Shown here piece after piece: positions 61,242-64,000 of a stretch of 64,000 nucleotides of DNA. The stretch lies in assembly GCF_949152225.1 (NCBI RefSeq), contig NZ_CASCJC010000001.1, positions 558,001-622,000 of the forward strand, written 5' to 3'. Source of the stretch: Ligilactobacillus sp900765635. Its GTDB lineage: Bacteria > Bacillota > Bacilli > Lactobacillales > Lactobacillaceae. Each line of letters starts with the position of its first letter. Position 1 is the stretch's first letter. The position numbers and the translations under genes are program-made. The notes beneath the pieces were generated by a model, which saw only the letters and a list, made by a program, of their open reading frames with translations, ran no database searches and had not been told where the DNA came from.

Positions 61242-62069
61242 GTGACAAGTTTTTTAGGCGCTTTAAATCCAATTGCCTTTGATCTAGGTGGTATTCAAGT
61301 TCATTGGTATGGTATTATCATCTCATTAGCAGTGATGATTGCCGTGGTCTTAGCCGTAAGAGAAGGTAAAAGAAGAAATTTAGACGAGGATTATTTTTAT
61401 GAATATCTCCTTTTGGCCTTACCCTTTGCCCTTATTAGTGCAAGAGCTTACTATGTGATTTTTGAATGGTCATACTATGCACAACATCCAAGTGAAATTT
61501 ATCGCATTTGGGATGGAGGAATTGCAATTTATGGCGGATTAATAGGAGCTTTAATTGTTTTAGTTATTTATTGTCGTTGTAAAAAGATTTCGCCATGGTT
61601 GTTTTTAGATGTCATTGCACCAACTGTTATTTTGGCTCAAGGAATTGGTCGTTGGGGAAATTTCATGAATCAAGAAGCCCACGGTGAAAGTACGACACGA
61701 AAGTTTTTAGAAAATTTACACTTGCCAAACTTTATTATCGAACAAATGCAAATTAAAGGCGTTTATTATCAACCAACATTTTTATATGAATCATTGTGGG
61801 ATATTGCAGGATTTATTTTGTTGATTGTTTTACGTCAAAAGAAAAACTTGTTCAAAAGAGGCGAAGTTTTCTTTAGTTACGTAATCTGGTATTCCTTTGG
61901 ACGTTTCTTTATCGAAGGAATGCGTACAGATAGTTTGATGCTTGGTTTTTTACGTGTCTCTCAATGGTTATCGGCAATTTTGTTTATCGGTGCAATTATT
62001 TTTTGGTATGCTAGACGTTACTTTGAACCGCTAGAACCTTGGTATTTAGACGGAAATGATAACCATTAA
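61242..62069 (+). CDS. lgt: Prolipoprotein diacylglyceryl transferase
   Basis: Adds diacylglycerol to the lipobox cysteine of lipoproteins. 275 residues from GTG 61242 (GAGGTG upstream; GTG 61233 overlaps that site). Seven helices. The Lgt signature GRWGNFMNQEAHG is intact, plus VHWYGIIIS, GLIGALIV and RFFIEGMRTDSL. 15 bases after hprK. gpsA and galU, which often follow, are absent. Confidence 0.95.
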   Translation: MTSFLGALNPIAFDLGGIQVHWYGIIISLAVMIAVVLAVREGKRRNLDEDYFYEYLLLALPFALISARAYYVIFEWSYYAQHPSEIYRIWDGGIAIYGGLIGALIVLVIYCRCKKISPWLFLDVIAPTVILAQGIGRWGNFMNQEAHGESTTRKFLENLHLPNFIIEQMQIKGVYYQPTFLYESLWDIAGFILLIVLRQKKNLFKRGEVFFSYVIWYSFGRFFIEGMRTDSLMLGFLRVSQWLSAILFIGAIIFWYARRYFEPLEPWYLDGNDNH

Positions 62070-62073
62070 AATG

Positions 62074-62102
62074 AAAGCACCAAAAATTTGGTGCTTTTTT
62101 TG
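62074..62102 (+). terminator. hprK-lgt terminator
   Basis: AAAGCACCAAA (62074-62084) and TTTGGTGCTTT (62087-62097), then T. Confidence 0.88.
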
Positions 62103-62123
62103 TTGGAAAGGTAAACAAAAAAG

Positions 62124-62152
62124 TGGATTTCTTACTTAAAGTAAGTTATACT
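62124..62152 (+). promoter_or_regulatory. trxB promoter with a perfect dyad in its spacer
   Basis: TGGATT at 62124-62129, 17 bases, TATACT at 62147-62152. The spacer holds the perfect 15-base dyad CTTACTTAAAGTAAG (62131-62145), well placed for a repressor or a redox regulator. Confidence 0.5.
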
Positions 62153-62185
62153 TAGGAACAAAGCTTAAGAAAGAAGGAAAGTAAA

Positions 62186-63124
62186 ATGGTAAAAAAATAT
62201 GATGTAATCGTGATTGGCGCAGGTCCTGGGGGAATGACGGCTGCTTTGTATGCTTCTAGAGCTAATCTTTCAGTCTTAATGCTTGATCGTGGAATTTATG
62301 GAGGCCAAATGAACAACACAGCCGAAGTTGAAAATTATCCAGGTTTTCGTTCGATTTTAGGGCCTGATTTAGCACAACAAATGTATGATAGTGCTACGCA
62401 ATTTGGTGCGCAATATGCTTATGGAAACGTAGAAAGTGTGACTGTTTTAGATGATCAAAGCAAATTGATTAAAACTGACAGTGATGAATTCCAAACAGAT
62501 GTCTTAATCATCGCAACAGGTTCACAATACCGTAAATTAGGTGTAGTTGGTGAAGAAGAATACAGTGGACGTGGGGTATCTTATTGTGCTGTATGTGATG
62601 GAGCTTTCTTTAAAGATAAACCGGTTGTTGTTGTTGGCGGTGGTGACTCTGCAATTGAAGAAGGAACATATTTGGCGCAACTTGTTTCAAAAGTAAATGT
62701 AGTTCATCGTCGTGACAAATTACGTGCACAAAAGATTTTGCAAGATCGTGCTTTTGCTAATGAAAAGGTGAATTTTATTTGGGATAGTGAAGTTACTGAA
62801 ATTGTTGGCGATGGTCAAAAAGTAACAGGAGTTAAGTTGCACAATAAAAAGACTGGTGAAGACTCTGAATTGGCAACAGATGGTATTTTTATTTATGTTG
62901 GCTCTGAACCAATGAGTGCACCATTTAAAAATCTCCCAATCATGGATGAAAAGGGTTGGATTTTAACAGACGAAAAGATGCAAACAAGTATTCCTGGCAT
63001 TTTTGCCATTGGAGATGTTCGTAAAAAAGAACTTCGTCAAATTACGACAGCAGTTGGTGATGGTGGAATTGCAGGGCAAGAATCATTTAATTATTTAGAA
63101 ATGTTAAAAGATAAGCAACGCTAA
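62186..63124 (+). CDS. trxB: Thioredoxin reductase
   Basis: FAD- and NADPH-dependent reductase of thioredoxin. 312 residues. FAD site IGAGPGGMTAALYASRAN, redox-active CAVCD, NADPH site VVGGGDSAIEEG with HRRDKLRAQ, and the C-terminal FAIGDVRKKELRQITTAVGDG. All normal. AAGGAAAG before the ATG. Confidence 0.96.
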   Translation: MVKKYDVIVIGAGPGGMTAALYASRANLSVLMLDRGIYGGQMNNTAEVENYPGFRSILGPDLAQQMYDSATQFGAQYAYGNVESVTVLDDQSKLIKTDSDEFQTDVLIIATGSQYRKLGVVGEEEYSGRGVSYCAVCDGAFFKDKPVVVVGGGDSAIEEGTYLAQLVSKVNVVHRRDKLRAQKILQDRAFANEKVNFIWDSEVTEIVGDGQKVTGVKLHNKKTGEDSELATDGIFIYVGSEPMSAPFKNLPIMDEKGWILTDEKMQTSIPGIFAIGDVRKKELRQITTAVGDGGIAGQESFNYLEMLKDKQR

Positions 63125-63133
63125 ACAAATTAA

Positions 63134-63171
63134 AAAAGATATGAGATATCATGGGTATTTCATATCTTTTT
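63134..63171 (+). terminator. trxB terminator
   Basis: AAAAGATATGA (63134-63144) and TCATATCTTTT (63160-63170) with T run. Confidence 0.85.
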
Positions 63172-63214
63172 ATTTTGGTAATCTTAGTAGGATATCTTTT
63201 ATTTGTTGAAAAAA

Positions 63215-63244
63215 CTGCCAGTTATTTGAATTTTATAGTATACT
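63215..63244 (+). promoter_or_regulatory. Promoter of the phosphoglucomutase gene
   Basis: CTGCCA (63215-63220), an 18-base spacer and TATACT (63239-63244). The ATG is at 63280. Confidence 0.5.
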
Positions 63245-63279
63245 AGTAAGCGTAAAAATAATTTTACAGGAGTGATTAG

Positions 63280-64000
63280 ATGAGTTGGCAAGAAACTTAT
63301 GCCATTTGGCAAAACTATCCTGAATTGACAGAAGATTTAAAACAAGAATTAAACCAATTAGCAAATGATAATGCTGCTTTAGAGGATGCATTTTATGCAC
63401 CGTTAGAGTTTGGGACTGCGGGTATGCGTGGTGTTTTAGGTGTCGGCATTAATCGGATGAATATTTATACTGTTCGTCAAGCTACTGAAGGTTTAGCACG
63501 TTTCATGGATACTTTAGATGAAGCAACTAAAAAACGCGGGGTGGCAATTAGCTATGACTCGCGGCACTTTTCACAAGAATTTGCATTTGAAGCAGCTAAA
63601 GTTTTAGGCGCACATCAAATTCCAAGTTATGTTTTTGAAAGCCTACGTCCAACCCCTGAATTATCATTTACTGTACGTCATTTAAATGCTTATGCGGGTA
63701 TCATGATTACAGCTAGCCATAATCCAAAACAATACAATGGTTACAAGATTTATGGTGAAGATGGGGCTCAAATGCCACCTAAAGAATCTGATTTAATTAC
63801 ACAATATATTCGTCAAGTTGATGATTTGTTTGGTGTCGAAGTAGGACAAAAGGAAGCCTTAATTGAAGCAGGACTATTAAAGATTATCGGTAGTGAAGTT
63901 GATCAAGTTTATTTGGAACATTTAAAGCAAGTAACGATTAACCGCGAATTAGTGCAAGAAGAAGGCAAAACATTAAAATTAGTTTACAGTCCATTGCATG
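63280..64000 (+). CDS. Phosphoglucomutase / phosphomannomutase, 3'-partial
   Basis: ATG 63280 with AGGAG upstream; frame open to the window end (240 codons of an expected roughly 575). N-terminal LEFGTAGMRG and the phosphoserine loop ITASHNPKQYNGYKIYGEDG identify an alpha-D-phosphohexomutase that interconverts glucose-1- and glucose-6-phosphate, feeding UDP-glucose and wall glycans. Often annotated pgm or pgcA in this location after trxB. Confidence 0.93.
   Translation, partial: MSWQETYAIWQNYPELTEDLKQELNQLANDNAALEDAFYAPLEFGTAGMRGVLGVGINRMNIYTVRQATEGLARFMDTLDEATKKRGVAISYDSRHFSQEFAFEAAKVLGAHQIPSYVFESLRPTPELSFTVRHLNAYAGIMITASHNPKQYNGYKIYGEDGAQMPPKESDLITQYIRQVDDLFGVEVGQKEALIEAGLLKIIGSEVDQVYLEHLKQVTINRELVQEEGKTLKLVYSPLH

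Overview
The window is chromosomal DNA from a low-GC Gram-positive coccus or rod of the order Lactobacillales, most likely Lactobacillaceae. The pointers are gene order (holB-yabA-rsmI; tsaB-rimI-tsaD; rex; CIRCE-groESL; hpf-secA-prfB-ftsEX; pepQ/ccpA; hprK-lgt-trxB-pgm), strong Shine-Dalgarno sites and frequent TTG/GTG starts. Genus cannot be fixed from sequence alone. No rRNA, tRNA, CRISPR array or prophage was seen.

Layout. 0-3.4 kb: end of a replication/translation cluster (holB, yabA, rsmI) plus an acyl-ACP thioesterase and a GNAT acetyltransferase. 3.4-13 kb: asparaginase, the t6A operon (tsaB-rimI-tsaD), an ABC-F ATPase with its own leader, rex, a CPBP protease and CIRCE-controlled groESL. 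13.2-18 kb: tagO, yigZ, the comFA-comFC competence operon and hpf. 18.3-23.6 kb: secA, prfB (with its programmed +1 frameshift), ftsE and ftsX. 23.7-27.6 kb: a cyclic-di-GMP module, in which a membrane glycosyltransferase with a C-terminal PilZ domain is interrupted by one in-frame TAG and is followed by an intact GGDEF diguanylate cyclase. 27.6-56 kb: housekeeping and accessory genes carrying three decayed, co-oriented copies of one IS1182-like element (27.6-29.4, 35.9-37.5 and 54.5-56.1 kb). Between the copies lie glpF, darB, dapH-dapL, mscS, pepQ/ccpA, yebC, rbsK, the seven-gene comG operon, ytxK, an amino-acid permease, the yutD/yutF cluster and a dying ABC transporter truncated by IS copy 3. 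56.2-64 kb: a PDZ membrane protein, phoP-phoR, pspC, a YvlD-like protein, hprK, lgt, trxB and the start of a phosphoglucomutase gene.

How the genes connect. Several regulators sit beside or act on genes here: Rex (redox), HrcA through CIRCE, CcpA with HPr kinase (carbon catabolite control), PhoPR, the c-di-AMP receptor DarB, and a c-di-GMP synthase. Both competence operons (comF and comG) carry the same 9-mer, CGTATTTAA, just upstream of their ribosome binding sites, a good candidate for a shared competence-sigma -10 element.

Most interesting items: the amber-interrupted GT2-PilZ gene beside a live diguanylate cyclase; the darB leader, in which a strong Shine-Dalgarno is separated from its start codon by a long nested hairpin; the shared competence motif; and the IS copies, two of which carry identical disabling frameshifts. 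The right edge of the interposed 23.6-56 kb block coincides with the end of IS copy 3.
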